Assembly: GCF_001908375.1 (NCBI RefSeq)
Contig: NZ_CP017244.1
Coordinates: 1,240,001-1,304,000 of the forward strand
Length of the DNA: 64,000 bases
Origin: Rhizobium etli 8C-3
Lineage (GTDB): Bacteria > Pseudomonadota > Alphaproteobacteria > Rhizobiales > Rhizobiaceae
Reading direction: 5' to 3'
Shown: one piece after another, positions 19,309-28,496 of the stretch
Position numbering within the stretch: the first letter of the stretch is position 1
Layout of the letters: each line of letters starts with the position of its first letter
Position numbers and translations under genes: made by a program
The notes under the pieces: generated by a model
What the model saw: only the letters and a program-made list of their open reading frames with translations
The model's database searches: none
Told to the model about the DNA's origin: nothing

Positions 19309-19812
19309 TCAGAACATCAAAACCATGGCGACCCGCCGAAGTGGATCGGCACCCTTTTCCACCTCCGAACGGAGAACGGACCGGAGGCGCGGCGAACATT
19401 TGTCTCGTGCAATGAGTTGGAACCCGAGAGATGTGTAGAAGGGTGCATTAAACGGCGCGAACCGATCCGTCGTGAGCGTCGCTCCACCCAGCTGTCTTGA
19501 GCGGCCCTCACTAAGCAGCGTCTCCATAAGCCTTCTTCCAAGACCCTTCTGTTGCCAGCTAGGATGCACGTCTATCTCTCCGATGTGGAGCCAGCCTTCG
19601 GTAACGTACGCTCCCCCGTAACCGACCGGGACACCATTCTCATCGAACACGGCGTAGAGGAACCCGTGGTCGAGGTACTGCTGCAACTCTTCGTCACTGC
19701 TTGCCGATGGCTCGCCGCTGACGGCATGTGCGTCGCGCAATGTTTCAAATGATGCCAGCTCTATGGTGCGCAAGGCGCAAAAGTGATCGCGGCTGGCCTG
19801 TTTGATTAGCAT
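19309..19812 (-). CDS. GNAT family N-acetyltransferase
   Basis: The 167-residue protein has the GNAT acetyl-CoA site: GEIDVHPSWQQKGLGRRLMETLL around residues 77-99 (Q/R-x-x-G-x-G/A element), followed by TTDRFAPFNAPFYTSLGFQLI, the typical strand-helix end containing the conserved Tyr and GF. It probably acetylates an amine; the substrate is unknown. It is convergent with the aminotransferase gene and appears monocistronic. Its start has only a weak GGA-containing ribosome site. Confidence 0.87.
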   Translation of the reverse strand: MLIKQASRDHFCALRTIELASFETLRDAHAVSGEPSASSDEELQQYLDHGFLYAVFDENGVPVGYGGAYVTEGWLHIGEIDVHPSWQQKGLGRRLMETLLSEGRSRQLGGATLTTDRFAPFNAPFYTSLGFQLIARDKCSPRLRSVLRSEVEKGADPLRRVAMVLMF

Positions 19813-20207
19813 GTTCGATCCGAGTACGTGTCCTTTGGGCTACGGGAGATTGGCAGCGGCGACCGCAAAGGACAAGTTCGATGGTCCACATCGTTTGGTC
19901 CGATGCGCGGACTTTCGGTACAGGTCGCTTTGTTCATCCGCGAGCCGTTCCGCCAGCGCTCGCTTCAGCGTGACGCTGAGAGAAGCCGCACCCGCATCGG
20001 CGACTGCGTCGATCCGGTGCGGACGAAATCTGGGACGAGGCGGCACGCCATTGCGACGCTAAGAGCCTTGCGGCCTACGGCTTCGCCACGCCACCATGAA
20101 TGTCTGAAACGGCTGAACATCGCGATGCCAGATCGCGGCCAATGGGATGCCTTAAGGTCTTGCCTGGCCGCCGCTGTCGAAGCGGCGGCCCCAACGCCTT
20201 GGGAGGC
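19813..20207. other. Intergenic stretch with no supported gene
   Basis: About 395 bases separate the acetyltransferase start and the rhaI stop. Short overlapping frames exist on both strands, none with a ribosome site, domain or credible length. It probably contains the acetyltransferase promoter and the end of the rhaDI transcript. Confidence 0.4.
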
Positions 20208-21500
20208 CTAGATGATACCACCGCCGCCAGCCACAGAGGCCGGACGTTCGGCAGAAACCTTTTTCCTGTAGTCGCTGGCGCGATAAGCCGCCACCGGATC
20301 AATGGCGCCGCCGGCGCGCCGACGCGCTTCGGCGAGGATCGGCTCGACGTCGGTTCGATACGCGCGCTTCAGCGTTTCCGTCGCCATCAGCGCATCATTT
20401 TCATTCTGATGGCCGGACAGCGCCTCGCGATCGACGATCAGGGCCTGTGCATAGGCGCGGCGGATTTCGCTGGCGCTATTGATCAGGCTTTCGATCGGGT
20501 CAGTGATATTATGCGACTGGTCGATCATGTGAGCCGGGTAAAAGCCCTTCACCCCGCGATGCTCGGCATCGACCAGCTCGTTAAAGACGAGGAACAGACG
20601 GTAAGGCTCGATTGCACCGGCATCGAGGTCATCGTCACCATATTTGGAATCGTTGAAGTGGAAGCCTCCAAGCTTGCCAAACTGAATCAGCCTGGCGACA
20701 ATCATTTCGATATTGGTGTTCGGAGCATGATGACCGAGATCGACCAGGCATTGAGCTTTCGGCCCGAGGGTCTGCGCAATCAGATAGTTCGTGCCCCAAT
20801 CCTGCACGACGGTCGAATAGAAGGCCGGCTCGTACATCTTGTGCTCGGAAAACAGCCGCCAGTCGTCGGGCAGCCCCTTGTAGATCTCCGCCATAGCCGC
20901 AAGATAGCGCTCGAAGGCTTTGGTAAAATGGCTCTGGCCGGGAAAATTCGAACCGTCGCCGACCCAGACCGTCAGCGCCTTTGAGCCGAGCGTCTTGCCG
21001 ATCTCGATGCATTCCAGATTGTGCTCGATGGCCTGCTGTCGCGTCGCGGCGTCCGTATGGCTGAGTGAGCCATATTTATAGGAGTGCTTCTGACCCGGCG
21101 CGTCCGAGAAGGTATTGGAATTGACTGCATCGAAGCTGAGACCGAGCGCGTCGCCTTTGGCCCTCAACTCGCCGACATCAGCCTTGTCCCAGGGGATGTG
21201 GAGCGAAACGGTCGGCGTTGCCTGCGTCAGCTGGTGAATGACGGCGCAGTCGTCCAGCTTGTCAAAGATGCCACGCGGTTCGCCAGAGCCTGGAAAGCGG
21301 GCAAAGCGCGTACCGCCCGTTCCGACGCCCCAAGAAGGAACCGCCACGAAGAACGCCGAAACCTTCGTTGTAATGGCGTCGATATCGACGCCGCGGCGTG
21401 CAAGATTTGCTCCGAGGGCGTCGTAATCGGCCTTGTGAGCCGCCGCCCGCTTTGCATTTTCCTCGGCAATCAGATGCTGCGCAATCTTGAACTCGGCCAT
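20208..21500 (-). CDS. rhaI: L-rhamnose isomerase, rhizobial type
   Basis: The 430-residue protein converts L-rhamnose to L-rhamnulose. It matches the Rhizobium-type isomerase, with metal-site segments in the TIM barrel such as FSEHKMYEPAFYSTV, CLVDLGHHAPNTNIE and GGFHFNDSKYGDDDLDAG, and WVGDGSNFPGQ. GGGAGG lies five bases before the ATG at 21500. It is downstream of rhaD on the same strand, separated by a 242-base gap that contains an opposite-strand Pmp3-like gene. The gene set matches the rhaDI unit of R. leguminosarum, which is required for growth on rhamnose. Confidence 0.95.
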   Translation of the reverse strand: MAEFKIAQHLIAEENAKRAAAHKADYDALGANLARRGVDIDAITTKVSAFFVAVPSWGVGTGGTRFARFPGSGEPRGIFDKLDDCAVIHQLTQATPTVSLHIPWDKADVGELRAKGDALGLSFDAVNSNTFSDAPGQKHSYKYGSLSHTDAATRQQAIEHNLECIEIGKTLGSKALTVWVGDGSNFPGQSHFTKAFERYLAAMAEIYKGLPDDWRLFSEHKMYEPAFYSTVVQDWGTNYLIAQTLGPKAQCLVDLGHHAPNTNIEMIVARLIQFGKLGGFHFNDSKYGDDDLDAGAIEPYRLFLVFNELVDAEHRGVKGFYPAHMIDQSHNITDPIESLINSASEIRRAYAQALIVDREALSGHQNENDALMATETLKRAYRTDVEPILAEARRRAGGAIDPVAAYRASDYRKKVSAERPASVAGGGGII

Positions 21501-21579
21501 CAAATCCTCCCTGAAACACGAACCATAGGCCCTGTTGTGCGTTTAACTGCTTTATTATCCCACCCGCCACGAGGCTTCA

Positions 21580-21738
21580 GTGGACGTCATCCGCATCCTT
21601 CTCGCGATCATCCTGCCGCCACTTGGCGTCTTCCTGCAGGTCGGGCTCGGCCTGCATTTCTGGCTCAATATCCTACTGACGCTTTGCGGCTACCTGCCCG
21701 GGATCATTCATGCAATCTGGGTGATACTGCGGAAGTAG
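21580..21738 (+). CDS. YqaE/Pmp3 family small membrane protein
   Basis: This 52-residue protein starts at GTG 21580 (GAGG six bases upstream) and ends at TAG 21738. It reads VDVIRILLAIILPPLGVFLQ, then a LHFWLNILLTLCGYLPGIIHAIWVI-like second half, the hallmark two-helix UPF0057/Pmp3 pattern with ILPPLGVFLQ and the GYLPGIIHA loop. Members are plasma or inner membrane proteolipids linked to salt, cold and membrane potential stress. It lies on the opposite strand entirely inside the rhaD-rhaI gap and ends four bases from the convergent rhaD stop. Confidence 0.88.
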   Translation: MDVIRILLAIILPPLGVFLQVGLGLHFWLNILLTLCGYLPGIIHAIWVILRK

Positions 21739-21742
21739 ATCT

Positions 21743-23839
21743 CTAGCGCGGGAAGCTTTGGGCGTTGCCGGCATCGACGTTGATGATGTTGCCGGTGGAT
21801 TTCGCCGAAAGATCCGACGCGAGGAAATAAATCGCCTCTGCGATATCTTCGGGAAAGACGTTGAGCTTCAACATCGAGCGCCTGCGGTAGTGTTCCTCCA
21901 GGTCGTCTACCTCGATCTTCGATGAAGCTGCACGCTGTTCGCGCCACTCGCCGCTCCAGATCTTCGAGCCGCGCAGCACCGCATCCGGGTTCACGGTATT
22001 CACGCGAATGCCTGCTTCTGCCCCTTCCAGCGCCAGGCAGCGGGCCAAGTGGATCTCGGCTGCCTTCGCCGTGCAATAGGCAGCCGCATTCGGCGAGGAG
22101 GCAAGGCCGTTCTTGGAGGCGACGAAGACGACGTTGCCGCCGAGGTTCTGGCGGCGGAACAGGCGGAAGGCTTCGCGCGAAACCAGGAAGTAGCCGGTCG
22201 CCAGAATGTCGATGTTCTTATTCCACATCGAGAGCTCGGTGTTTTCGATGGGCGCTGAAGACGCAATACCGGCGTTCGAAACGAGGATGTCGATGCCGCC
22301 AAACTCGACGCAGGATTCGGCAAAGGACGAGACCACCGCATCTTCCTTGGTGACGTCGAGCTTGACGCTGCGCACCGCATCCGCACCATACTTCTTCACG
22401 AATTCGGCTTCCGTCGCCTCCAGTGCCGACTGATCGATATCGGCAAGAACCACGCAGGCGCCCTCGCCTACCAGACGGGCCGCCGTCGCACGGCCGATGC
22501 CGCCGGCGCCGCCGGTAACAAAGGCCACCTTGCCGGCAAGGCTCTTCGGCTTTGGCATGCGCTGCAGCTTTGCCTCTTCCAAGAGCCAGTATTCAATATC
22601 GAAGGCTTCCTGTTCAGGCAGACCCTGATATTGGGAGACCGTCGAGGCACCGCGCATCACGTTGATGGCGTTGACGTAAAATTCGCTTGCGATGCGGGCC
22701 GTCGCCTTGTCGCGGGCGAAGGACACCATGCCGACGCCGGGAATAAGGAAGATGACCGGATTGGCATCTCGCATCGCCGGTGAATTGTCGTGTTTGCAGT
22801 CATTGTAATAGCGCGCGTAATCGACACGATAGTCTTCCAGAGCCTTGTCGAGACCGCCAACGATCGACTCCACGTCCGGTTTTTCCGGGTCGAGGTCGAG
22901 GATCAGCGGGCGGATCTTGGTGCGCAGGAAATGATCCGGGCAGCTGGTACCGAGCGCGCCGAGGGAACGGAGATCCTTCGAGTTGACGAATTCGAGCACG
23001 CCATCCTGATCATCGAAATGGCCGAGCTTGCGCTCCTGCTTGCCGATCCGCCCGCGGATTTCCGGCATCAGGCGGGCAGCGATGGCCCGGCGTTCAGCCA
23101 AGGGCAGGCTTTGCGTTGCCTGGCCGCCGAAGATCTTTTTGCCTTCAGTCTGCTGGGCGAACCATTCGATTGCCTTGTTGATGACGGCAAGCGTCAGCTC
23201 GTAGCAGGCCCTGGCGTCGTTCGCCCAGGTGAAGAGACCGTGGCTTTCGAGAACGACACCCTTGGCATCCGGGTTTGCCTTGACGAAGGCTTCAAGATCG
23301 AGACCGAGCTGAAAGCCGGGGCGGCGCCAGGGCAGCCAGCCGATCTCGTCGCCGAAGACCTCTTTCGTCAGTTCCTTGGAGTTCCTGGCTGCTGCGATCG
23401 CAATGATGGCGTCCGGATGCATATGGTCGACATGCGTGAAGGGCACAAATCCATGCAGCGGCGTATCGATCGAGGCGGCGCGTGAATTCAGGTTGAAGGT
23501 GCAATGCGGCAAAAAGCCGACCATGCGATCTTCGTCTTCGACGCCTTTGTAGATGCCCTTCAGTGAATCAAGCTTGTCCTGATAGAGCGTCGCAAAGCCA
23601 TCGAGCTTAATGGTCCCGACATCGCCGCCAGACCCCTTGACCCAGAGAACCTTCACCTTCTCGCCGGTCAGTGGATCCGTTTCCATCACCTTTGCCGAGG
23701 TGTTGCCGCCGCCGTAATTGGTGATGCGCTTGTCAGCGCCAAGGAGGTTCGACCGGTACAGCAGCTTGCCGGGCTCATCGAGCCCTGTTGCGTAAGAATC
23801 ATCCCAACGGTTCTCAAGTAGCCGGACGGTGGCCGCCAT
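21743..23839 (-). CDS. rhaD: Bifunctional rhamnulose-1-phosphate aldolase / short-chain dehydrogenase
   Basis: The 698-residue fusion has an N-terminal class II aldolase domain (metal site HVDHMHPDAI near residue 145) and a C-terminal SDR domain with VTGGAGGIG, SNAG and YCTAK. The aldolase half splits rhamnulose-1-phosphate into dihydroxyacetone phosphate and L-lactaldehyde; the dehydrogenase half is expected to oxidise the lactaldehyde. GGGAGG five bases before 23839 selects this start rather than an upstream ATG at 23896. It is divergent from rhaR across a long inverted repeat and begins the rhaDI unit. Confidence 0.94.
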   Translation of the reverse strand: MAATVRLLENRWDDSYATGLDEPGKLLYRSNLLGADKRITNYGGGNTSAKVMETDPLTGEKVKVLWVKGSGGDVGTIKLDGFATLYQDKLDSLKGIYKGVEDEDRMVGFLPHCTFNLNSRAASIDTPLHGFVPFTHVDHMHPDAIIAIAAARNSKELTKEVFGDEIGWLPWRRPGFQLGLDLEAFVKANPDAKGVVLESHGLFTWANDARACYELTLAVINKAIEWFAQQTEGKKIFGGQATQSLPLAERRAIAARLMPEIRGRIGKQERKLGHFDDQDGVLEFVNSKDLRSLGALGTSCPDHFLRTKIRPLILDLDPEKPDVESIVGGLDKALEDYRVDYARYYNDCKHDNSPAMRDANPVIFLIPGVGMVSFARDKATARIASEFYVNAINVMRGASTVSQYQGLPEQEAFDIEYWLLEEAKLQRMPKPKSLAGKVAFVTGGAGGIGRATAARLVGEGACVVLADIDQSALEATEAEFVKKYGADAVRSVKLDVTKEDAVVSSFAESCVEFGGIDILVSNAGIASSAPIENTELSMWNKNIDILATGYFLVSREAFRLFRRQNLGGNVVFVASKNGLASSPNAAAYCTAKAAEIHLARCLALEGAEAGIRVNTVNPDAVLRGSKIWSGEWREQRAASSKIEVDDLEEHYRRRSMLKLNVFPEDIAEAIYFLASDLSAKSTGNIINVDAGNAQSFPR

Positions 23840-23898
23840 GTCATCCTCCCTTGTGTGCCTATGTAACCGGTGACGGTATCGCTCATCAAAATGCATAT

Positions 23899-23971
23899 TG
23901 TCAATCGAAAACGATCAGAAACGACTATTGTGCAGCGCAATATGAAAATTTCTGATCGTTTTTGATTGACA
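23899..23971. promoter_or_regulatory. Long inverted repeat operator and divergent rha promoters
   Basis: Two 23-base arms, 23899-23921 and 23949-23971, are inverted copies matching at 22 of 23 positions. Each ends outward in TTGACA (minus strand 23904-23899; plus strand 23966-23971), so each arm contains one -35 box, for rhaD and rhaR respectively. Inner halves carry ATCGAAAACGATCAGAAA-like sequence. The symmetry and 27-base spacer suggest that RhaR, a DeoR-type repressor, covers both promoters together. The -10 boxes are poor matches. Repression by RhaR is inferred. Confidence 0.75.
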
Positions 23972-24015
23972 GCTGTTAATGGATACGAAATAAATACGCA
24001 CAGGGGAGGAGCCAA

Positions 24016-24828
24016 ATGCACGAACGCGAACGCCATCGCATCATCCTGAGCGCAGTTCAGGAAAAGTCAGTGGTCACGATCCAGGATATTGCCGAGCTGA
24101 CCGGAGCTTCCGAAGCTACGATCCGGCGCGACATCGCGGCTCTCCATGTGCAGGGCAAGATCCGACGCGTTCGCGGCGGCGCTGAAGCCGTCCATCCGCC
24201 GCAGCTCGGCAATCTCGCAGGACGCCCCTTTAGAGTTTCAGAATCGGTCAATATCGATAAAAAGCGCGCAATTGCGCGCGTCGCCGTGGATCTGTGCGAC
24301 CCAGGCGATGCGATCATCATCAATGGCGGCACGACGACATTTCAGATGGTACACTTCATGTCGGCGCACCGCATGCAGGTCATGACCAATTCTTTCGCGA
24401 TCGCCGAACACCTGGTAAAGCACACAAAGAATACGGTTACGGTGCCGGGCGGCGTGATCTATCGTGAACAGAGCCTCATTCTGTCGCCCTTCGACAATGA
24501 CGCCATTCGCAATTTCTATGCACGCCGCTTTTTCATAGGGGCTCAGGGCGTCGGCCCGCTCGGCATCATGGAAGCCGACGCGCAGATCATTCAAAGCGAA
24601 CAGAAGCTGATGCATCAGGCCGACGAACTCGTCGTCATGGTCGATTCCAGCAAGTTTCGACGTCGGTCGAGCCTCATTCTGTGCCCGCTCGAGCGTGTTT
24701 CGACGATCATCACAGACGATGGCATCCAGGAAGATTCCGTCAGGATGATCGAGGATGCAGGCATCAAGCTCGTCGTCGCGAGCGCTGGCCTGCAATCGGT
24801 GAAGGAGGATTCCTCGTCGGTCGCCTGA
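24016..24828 (+). CDS. rhaR: DeoR family regulator of rhamnose catabolism
   Basis: The 270-residue protein has a DeoR winged helix (HRIILSAVQEKSVVTIQDIA, then GASEATIRRDIAALHVQGKIRRVRGG at residues 30-55) and a sugar-isomerase-like effector domain with INGGTTTFQMV and TNSFAIAEHL. GGGGAGGAG precedes the ATG. In R. leguminosarum the first gene of the rhaRSTPQUK transcript encodes this negative regulator, probably released by a rhamnose-derived sugar phosphate. The ligand is inferred from family. Confidence 0.93.
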   Translation: MHERERHRIILSAVQEKSVVTIQDIAELTGASEATIRRDIAALHVQGKIRRVRGGAEAVHPPQLGNLAGRPFRVSESVNIDKKRAIARVAVDLCDPGDAIIINGGTTTFQMVHFMSAHRMQVMTNSFAIAEHLVKHTKNTVTVPGGVIYREQSLILSPFDNDAIRNFYARRFFIGAQGVGPLGIMEADAQIIQSEQKLMHQADELVVMVDSSKFRRRSSLILCPLERVSTIITDDGIQEDSVRMIEDAGIKLVVASAGLQSVKEDSSSVA

Positions 24829-24880
24829 GAAGCGCCGTCCAGGGTGTAGTTAGTCTTAATCAAAGTGGGAGGATGAAAGC

Positions 24881-25876
24881 ATGAAACTCGCAAAGAAACT
24901 CGCTGTGGGCGTCGCACTCGCCGTCGCCATGATGGCAGGCACGGCCAGTGCTGCCGACATGAAGATCGGCCTTGTCGTCAAGTCACTCGGCAACGGATTC
25001 TTCGACGCGGCCAACAAGGGCGCCCAGGAAGCCGCCAAGGAGCTCGGCGACGTCGAAGTGATCTATACCGGCCCGACCTCGACGACGGCCGAAGGCCAGA
25101 TCGAAGTCATCAATTCGCTGATCGCACAGGGCGTCGATGCCATCGCGATTTCGGCGAACGACCCTGACGCAGTCGTTCCGGCTTTGAAGAAGGCTACCCA
25201 GCGCGGCATCAAGGTCATTTCCTGGGATTCCGGTGTCGCTCCTGAAGGACGCATCCTGCAGCTCAACCCGTCGTCCAACGAGTTGATCGGCAAGATGTGC
25301 CTCACTCTTGCGAAAAACCACCTCGACGGCGGCAAGGGAGATTTCGCGATCCTTTCGGCAACGACTACCTCGACGAACCAGAACATCTGGATCGATCAGA
25401 TGAAGAAGCAGCTCAAGGATTTCCCCGGCCTGAACCTCGTCACGACCGTTTACGGCGACGACCTTTCCGACAAGTCCTACCGCGAAGCCGAAGGCCTCTT
25501 GAAGTCGAACCCGAATGTGAAGGTCATCGTCGCTCCGACGACGGTCGGCGTTCTGGCGGCATCCAAGGTCGTCGAAGACAAGGGCCTCATCGGTAAGGTC
25601 TATGTCACGGGTCTCGGCCTGCCGTCTGAAATGGCCGGTGCAATCAAGTCGGGCGCCACGAAGGAATTCGCCATCTGGAACCCGATCGACCTCGGCTATT
25701 CGGCCACGCAGATCGCCTATCGCCTCGTCAAGGGTGAGACCGACGGCAAACCCGGCAGCGAGATCGAAACCGGGCGCATGGGCAAGATCAAGGTTGGCGA
25801 CAATGGCGAGGCCGCAATGGCAGATCCCTTCGTCTACAACGCTTCGAACATCGACCAGTTCTCCAAGGTCTTCTGA
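24881..25876 (+). CDS. rhaS: Rhamnose ABC transporter substrate-binding protein
   Basis: The 331-residue periplasmic protein has a signal peptide (MKLAKKLAVGVALAVAMMAG, cleavage after ASA near residue 24) and a type I sugar-binding fold: KIGLVVKSLGNGFFDAANKG, DAIAISANDPDAVVPAL and KVISWDSGVAPEGR. It delivers L-rhamnose to RhaPQ. GGGAGG precedes the start. A strong hairpin follows the gene, which may raise its mRNA level over the downstream membrane subunits. Confidence 0.94.
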   Translation: MKLAKKLAVGVALAVAMMAGTASAADMKIGLVVKSLGNGFFDAANKGAQEAAKELGDVEVIYTGPTSTTAEGQIEVINSLIAQGVDAIAISANDPDAVVPALKKATQRGIKVISWDSGVAPEGRILQLNPSSNELIGKMCLTLAKNHLDGGKGDFAILSATTTSTNQNIWIDQMKKQLKDFPGLNLVTTVYGDDLSDKSYREAEGLLKSNPNVKVIVAPTTVGVLAASKVVEDKGLIGKVYVTGLGLPSEMAGAIKSGATKEFAIWNPIDLGYSATQIAYRLVKGETDGKPGSEIETGRMGKIKVGDNGEAAMADPFVYNASNIDQFSKVF

Positions 25877-25897
25877 TCCGGACCATCACGCAAAAAG

Positions 25898-25920
25898 CCC
25901 GGCGGCCTTGGGCCGCCGGG
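25898..25920 (+). terminator. Strong intercistronic hairpin between rhaS and rhaT
   Basis: A perfect ten-base-pair stem, CCCGGCGGCC (25898-25907) and GGCCGCCGGG (25911-25920), with a TTG loop, follows the rhaS stop by 22 bases. It is followed by ATTTCTC rather than a T-run, so it more likely causes partial termination or protects the rhaS 3' end than full termination. Confidence 0.6.
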
Positions 25921-25949
25921 ATTTCTCATTCGACACCGGTAAAGCGCTG

Positions 25950-27485
25950 ATGAACACTGCCCTTCAACAAACCGCCACGGACCGCAAGGCCGCACAGGCG
26001 CCTGCCATTCTCGAAATGCGGGGCATTTCGCAGATCTTTCCAGGCGTAAAGGCGCTCGACAAGGTCAGCATCGCACTCTATAGCGGCAAGGTGACCGCGC
26101 TGATCGGCGAAAACGGCGCAGGCAAATCCACGCTCGTCAAGATCCTGACCGGCATCTACAGGCCGAACGAAGGCGAAATCTTCGTCGACGGCCAGCCCGT
26201 CACCTTCGCCAGTGCGCAAGCCGCAATCGATGCAGGCGTCACTGCCATCCATCAGGAAACTGTCCTCTTCGACGAACTGACGGTTGCCGAAAATATCTTT
26301 CTCGGCCATGCCCCGCTCACAAAGTTGCGCACCATCGACTGGAAGTCGATGAACAGCCGCTCGAAGGAGCTGTTGATTTCACTCGAAAGCAGCATCGATC
26401 CGACAATCCGGCTCAAGGACCTCTCGATCGCACAGCGTCATCTGGTTGCGATTGCACGCGCGCTTTCGATCGAAGCCCGCATCGTCATCATGGATGAACC
26501 GACGGCTGCACTTTCGCGCAAGGAGATCGACGATCTCTTCCGCATCATTGAGGCCCTGAAGGAAAAGGGCAAAGCGATCCTTTTCATAAGCCACAAGTTC
26601 GACGAACTTTACGAGATTGCCGACAACTTCGTCGTCTTCCGCGACGGGCGCGCCGTGGGAAACGGCAGGCTGAAGGAAACGCCGCAGGACGCGATCGTCA
26701 AGCTCATGGTCGGCCGCGATGTCGAGAACGTGTTTCCGAAGTTTCCGGTAGAGATCGGCGGCCCCGTTCTCGAAGTCCAGGATTATTGTCACCGAACGGA
26801 ATTCCGGAATATTTCCTTCACGCTTCGCAAGGGCGAAATCCTCGGCGTCTATGGCCTGATCGGCGCTGGACGCTCGGAACTTTGCCAGTCGCTTTTCGGC
26901 ATAACCAAGCCGCTCTCCGGCCGGCTCATGCTCGACGGCAAGGAAATTTCGATGGCTTCACCCCTCGAGGCCATCCGTGCCGGCATCGTCTATGTGCCGG
27001 AAGAGCGCGGCCGCCATGGCCTGGCGCTGCCGATGCCGATCTATCAGAACATGACGTTGCCTTCACTGACGCGCACTTCGCGCAAGGGCTTCTTGAAGGC
27101 CGCCAACGAATTTGCGCTGGCCCGTAAATACGCCGAGCGGCTTGACCTTCGCGCAGCCGCACTGTCGGTCCCCGTTGGCACGCTGTCTGGCGGCAATCAG
27201 CAAAAAGTCGTCATCGGAAAATGGCTGGCGACGCAGCCCAAGGTCATCATCCTCGACGAGCCGACCAAGGGCATCGATATCGGTTCCAAGGCGGCCGTCC
27301 ACGGCTTCATCAGCGAGCTTGCCGCCGAAGGGCTCTCGATCATCATGATCTCCTCTGAGCTGCCGGAAATCATCGGCATGTCGGACCGTGTCCTGGTGAT
27401 GAAGGAGGGGTTGTCGGCCGGTCTGTTCGAGCGCGCAGAGCTTTCGCCAGAGACACTGGTGCGTGCAGCGACGGGAAATGCATGA
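25950..27485 (+). CDS. rhaT: Rhamnose ABC transporter ATP-binding protein (double domain)
   Basis: The 511-residue protein carries two sugar-type ABC domains. Domain one has Walker A GENGAGKS and Walker B IVIMDEPTAAL; its signature region reads LSIAQRHLV. Domain two has a degenerate Walker A (GLIGAGRS), signature LSGGNQQKVV and Walker B VIILDEPTKGID, the usual asymmetry of RbsA/XylG-type proteins. The start at 25950 (MNTALQQTATD) has only weak ribosome-site sequence and lies just after the rhaS hairpin, which fits reduced translation compared with rhaS. Confidence 0.93.
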   Translation: MNTALQQTATDRKAAQAPAILEMRGISQIFPGVKALDKVSIALYSGKVTALIGENGAGKSTLVKILTGIYRPNEGEIFVDGQPVTFASAQAAIDAGVTAIHQETVLFDELTVAENIFLGHAPLTKLRTIDWKSMNSRSKELLISLESSIDPTIRLKDLSIAQRHLVAIARALSIEARIVIMDEPTAALSRKEIDDLFRIIEALKEKGKAILFISHKFDELYEIADNFVVFRDGRAVGNGRLKETPQDAIVKLMVGRDVENVFPKFPVEIGGPVLEVQDYCHRTEFRNISFTLRKGEILGVYGLIGAGRSELCQSLFGITKPLSGRLMLDGKEISMASPLEAIRAGIVYVPEERGRHGLALPMPIYQNMTLPSLTRTSRKGFLKAANEFALARKYAERLDLRAAALSVPVGTLSGGNQQKVVIGKWLATQPKVIILDEPTKGIDIGSKAAVHGFISELAAEGLSIIMISSELPEIIGMSDRVLVMKEGLSAGLFERAELSPETLVRAATGNA

Positions 27486-27494
27486 GGTGATGGA

Positions 27495-28496
27495 ATGGCA
27501 CGACTGATCAGAAAACGCGAAACCCTGCTCTTCCTCATCATCGTCTTGATGATCGGGGTCTTTTCGGTGCGCGCTGCAGATTTTGCGACGCCCTCAAACC
27601 TCGCCGGCATCTTCAACGATACCTCCATCCTTGTCATCCTGGCGCTCGCGCAGATGACCGTCATCCTGACCAAATCGATTGACCTTTCGGTCGCCGCCAA
27701 TCTCGCCTTCACTGGCATGGCAATCGCGATGATGAATGCTGCCTTTCCCAGTCTGCCCCTGGTCGTCCTGATCCTTGCAGCGATTGCGATCGGCGCCTGC
27801 CTCGGTGCGATCAACGGCTTTCTTGTCTGGGCGCTTGAAATCCCCCCGATCGTCGTCACGCTCGGGACGCTGACCATCTACCGCGGCATGGCCTTCGTGC
27901 TCTCCGGCGGTGCTTGGGTGAACGCCCACCAGATGACACCGGCCTTCCTTTCCGTGCCTCGCACGCCCATCCTCGGCCTGCCGGTTTTGAGCTGGGTCGG
28001 GATCGCAATCGTACTCGTGATGTACATTCTGTTGAAACATACCCAGTTCGGAAGATCGGCCTATGCGACTGGCGGCAACCCGACGGCGGCCGTCTATGCT
28101 GGCATCGATACCGGTTGGACGAAATTCCTGGCCTTCGTGCTGTCCGGTTCACTTGCCGGCCTTGCAAGCTACCTGTGGGTCTCGCGCTATGCGGTCGCCT
28201 ATGTCGATATCGCCAGCGGCTTTGAGCTCGACAGCGTCGCCGCCTGCGTCATCGGCGGCATCTCGATCGCCGGCGGCGTCGGGTCGGTCATCGGCACGGT
28301 GCTCGGCGCACTCTTCCTCGGCGTCATCAAGAATGCGCTTCCCGTCATCGGCATCTCGCCCTTCACACAAATGGCGATCTCAGGCACCGTCATCATCCTT
28401 GCTGTCGTCTTCAATGCCCGGCGCGAGCGCAGTCGCGGCCGTATCATCCTGCGCGACAAGGCAGCTGCAGAAACTCCAGCGGAGGTCGTCGCATGA
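27495..28496 (+). CDS. rhaP: Rhamnose ABC transporter permease 1
   Basis: This 333-residue RbsC-type inner-membrane permease has about eight to ten hydrophobic segments and the conserved loops MTVILTKSIDLSVAANLAFTGMA, PPIVVTLGTLTIYRGMAFVLSGG and the cytoplasmic GRSAYATGGNPTAAVYAGID coupling region. It starts nine bases after rhaT and overlaps rhaQ by four bases. It pairs with RhaQ to form the channel. Confidence 0.93.
   Translation: MARLIRKRETLLFLIIVLMIGVFSVRAADFATPSNLAGIFNDTSILVILALAQMTVILTKSIDLSVAANLAFTGMAIAMMNAAFPSLPLVVLILAAIAIGACLGAINGFLVWALEIPPIVVTLGTLTIYRGMAFVLSGGAWVNAHQMTPAFLSVPRTPILGLPVLSWVGIAIVLVMYILLKHTQFGRSAYATGGNPTAAVYAGIDTGWTKFLAFVLSGSLAGLASYLWVSRYAVAYVDIASGFELDSVAACVIGGISIAGGVGSVIGTVLGALFLGVIKNALPVIGISPFTQMAISGTVIILAVVFNARRERSRGRIILRDKAAAETPAEVVA

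Noticed and set aside
23840..23896. Upstream ATG for rhaD at 23896
   Set aside because: It would place translation into the promoter region; GGGAGG before 23839 gives a family-length protein.
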